Source: Nitriliruptoraceae bacterium
GTDB taxonomy: Bacteria > Actinomycetota > Nitriliruptoria > Nitriliruptorales > Nitriliruptoraceae
Direction of reading: 5' to 3'
Assembly (NCBI GenBank): GCA_007121975.1
Contig: SKJO01000428.1
Span: 1 to 6,480 of the forward strand
DNA: 6,480 bases
The notes beneath the pieces were generated by a model, which worked only from the letters and a program-made list of their open reading frames with translations, was not told the origin of the DNA and searched no databases. The position numbers and the translations under genes are program-made. Positions within the stretch are counted from its first letter, which is position 1, and every line of letters starts with the position of its first letter. Of this stretch, positions 6,056-6,480 are shown piece after piece.

Positions 6056-6083
6056 GGGTCCCGGGTGACCACAGGAGCTCATC
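6056..6083 (+). promoter_or_regulatory. Conserved ribosome-binding leader, copy 2
   Basis: Same block as 3660-3687: gggtcccgggtgacc, then AGGAG (6073-6077) 6 nt before ATG 6084. The two mismatches are T to A (6071) and G to A (6081). It fixes the start of the second SLH gene. Confidence 0.7.
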
Positions 6084-6480
6084 ATGTCGGCTGCACGCAC
6101 TCCGGCCACCGAACCGATCCGCCGGATGCTGATCGGGTTGAGCCTGCTCGCGCTGCTGGCCAGCCTGCTGGTGCTCGCTCCACCCGCCCCAGCGAGCGCA
6201 GAGCCGGCACAGCTGGCCAACGCCTGCCCTGACCCGGTGCCCGCCACCACCTTCACCGACGCCTCGGAGGGCCCGCACGCCGCCGCGATCCGCTGCCTGG
6301 TCGCCTGGGACATCACCCAGGGCATCACCGCGACCCGCTACGAGCCGGGCCGCACCGTGGTGCGGGCCCAGATGGCGAGCTTCCTGGTGCGCATGATCCG
6401 GGCGGCGGGGAGCACGGTTCCCACGCCGTCGACCTCGCAGTTCAACGACGTCGACGGGGTGCACCGCGACAACATCGAGG
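6084..6480 (+). CDS. Second SLH-domain secreted protein, N-terminal part (3' end outside window)
   Basis: The frame is open from ATG 6084 to the window edge (132 complete codons). It encodes a signal peptide (n-region TEPIRR, hydrophobic MLIGLSLLALLASLLVLAPP, cleavage after ASA39). A first SLH repeat (FTDAS...ITQGITATRYEPGRTVVRAQMASFL) and the start of a second (FNDVDGVHRDNIE) follow. It aligns to the preceding SLH-protease without a gap. By hand count the mature parts differ at about 7 of 93 residues and about 32 of 279 bases, mostly third positions, while the signal peptides are much less alike. It is therefore a tandem paralogue under purifying selection. The start is supported by AGGAG 6 nt upstream. 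Whether it also carries a protease or a different C-terminal domain cannot be seen; in such families the SLH part is often constant and the passenger varies. Confidence 0.88.
   Translation, partial: MSAARTPATEPIRRMLIGLSLLALLASLLVLAPPAPASAEPAQLANACPDPVPATTFTDASEGPHAAAIRCLVAWDITQGITATRYEPGRTVVRAQMASFLVRMIRAAGSTVPTPSTSQFNDVDGVHRDNIE

Larger units (their letters stand above)
5680..6083. other. 404-bp intergenic region between the two SLH genes
   Basis: No gene with coding support is seen here. From left to right it holds: (i) 138 bp of GC-rich, structure-prone DNA (5680-5817) with no visible match elsewhere in the window, containing short inverted repeats GGCGGT/GCCGCC (5699-5704, 5714-5719), GCCGC/GCGGC (5743-5747, 5759-5763) and GTCCG/CGGAC (5779-5783, 5799-5803); (ii) the second 81-bp aroE-tail repeat (5818-5898); (iii) a leader (5899-6055) with only scattered matches to the first SLH leader (gcacagcc at 5933, gtcggtc at 5956); (iv) the conserved ribosome-binding block (6056-6083). 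A possible but weak promoter is TTCCCG (5991-5996), 17 nt, TAGGGT (6014-6019). The tgatgatgat stretch near 5971-5982 is the most AT-rich part. Confidence 0.8.

Noticed and set aside
5571..6464. Minus-strand open frame across the intergenic region and second SLH gene
   Set aside because: Overlaps both SLH genes in antisense and lacks any recognisable domain; similarity to other minus-strand frames comes only from the 81-bp and SLH repeats.
1..6480. CRISPR array, tRNA or rRNA genes
   Set aside because: No regularly spaced short repeats, cloverleaf sequence or rRNA-like segments were found; the only repeats are the tandem coding repeats, the 81-bp pair and the SLH paralogy.

Overview
The window is very GC-rich, densely packed and coded entirely on the + strand. 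It reads as a chromosomal segment of a high-GC actinobacterium. The gene order alaS-ruvX-mltG-aroE is typical of Actinomycetota. S-layer-homology (SLH) proteins with repeats of the 'TRAQMA.F..R' type, placed directly after a signal peptide, point towards the deep-branching lineages (Nitriliruptoria or Acidimicrobiia-like). That placement is an inference from style, not a database match.

Positions 1-3488 are a tight housekeeping operon: the 3' part of alaS (alanyl-tRNA synthetase), ruvX/yqgF (RNase H-fold nuclease or resolvase), mltG (membrane endolytic murein transglycosylase) and aroE (shikimate dehydrogenase). The three genes whose starts are visible begin with GTG and overlap the upstream stop by 4, 10 and 4 nt, so translational coupling is likely. 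RuvX has an Ala/Glu-rich C-terminal tail containing a perfect 27-bp tandem duplication. MltG has an acidic insert containing a perfect 15-bp tandem duplication.

Positions 3489-6480 are different in character. A 199-bp intergenic leader precedes a secreted 663-residue protein: signal peptide, three SLH repeats, a trypsin-like serine protease domain with an intact His-Asp-Ser triad, a Gly/Pro linker and an unrecognised C-terminal beta-rich domain. A 404-bp gap follows, and then a second SLH gene that runs off the window. Its first 132 codons align without gaps to the first gene, so the two are tandem paralogues.

The main observation is a perfect 81-bp direct repeat. It consists of the last 20 codons of aroE (plus 2 nt of the codon before), the stop codon and 16 nt beyond it. 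It occurs at the real aroE end (3424-3504) and again upstream of the second SLH gene (5818-5898). Each SLH gene is therefore preceded by the same aroE-tail block. The block is identical in both places, while the adjoining leaders are largely diverged and the SLH coding regions differ at about 11% of bases. This resembles either the end-of-gene duplication left by site-specific integration, or a recombination or gene-conversion joint in a surface-protein cassette array. Recombination between the copies would remove the first SLH-protease gene, leave aroE intact and place the second SLH gene behind it. No recombinase gene is visible in the window.
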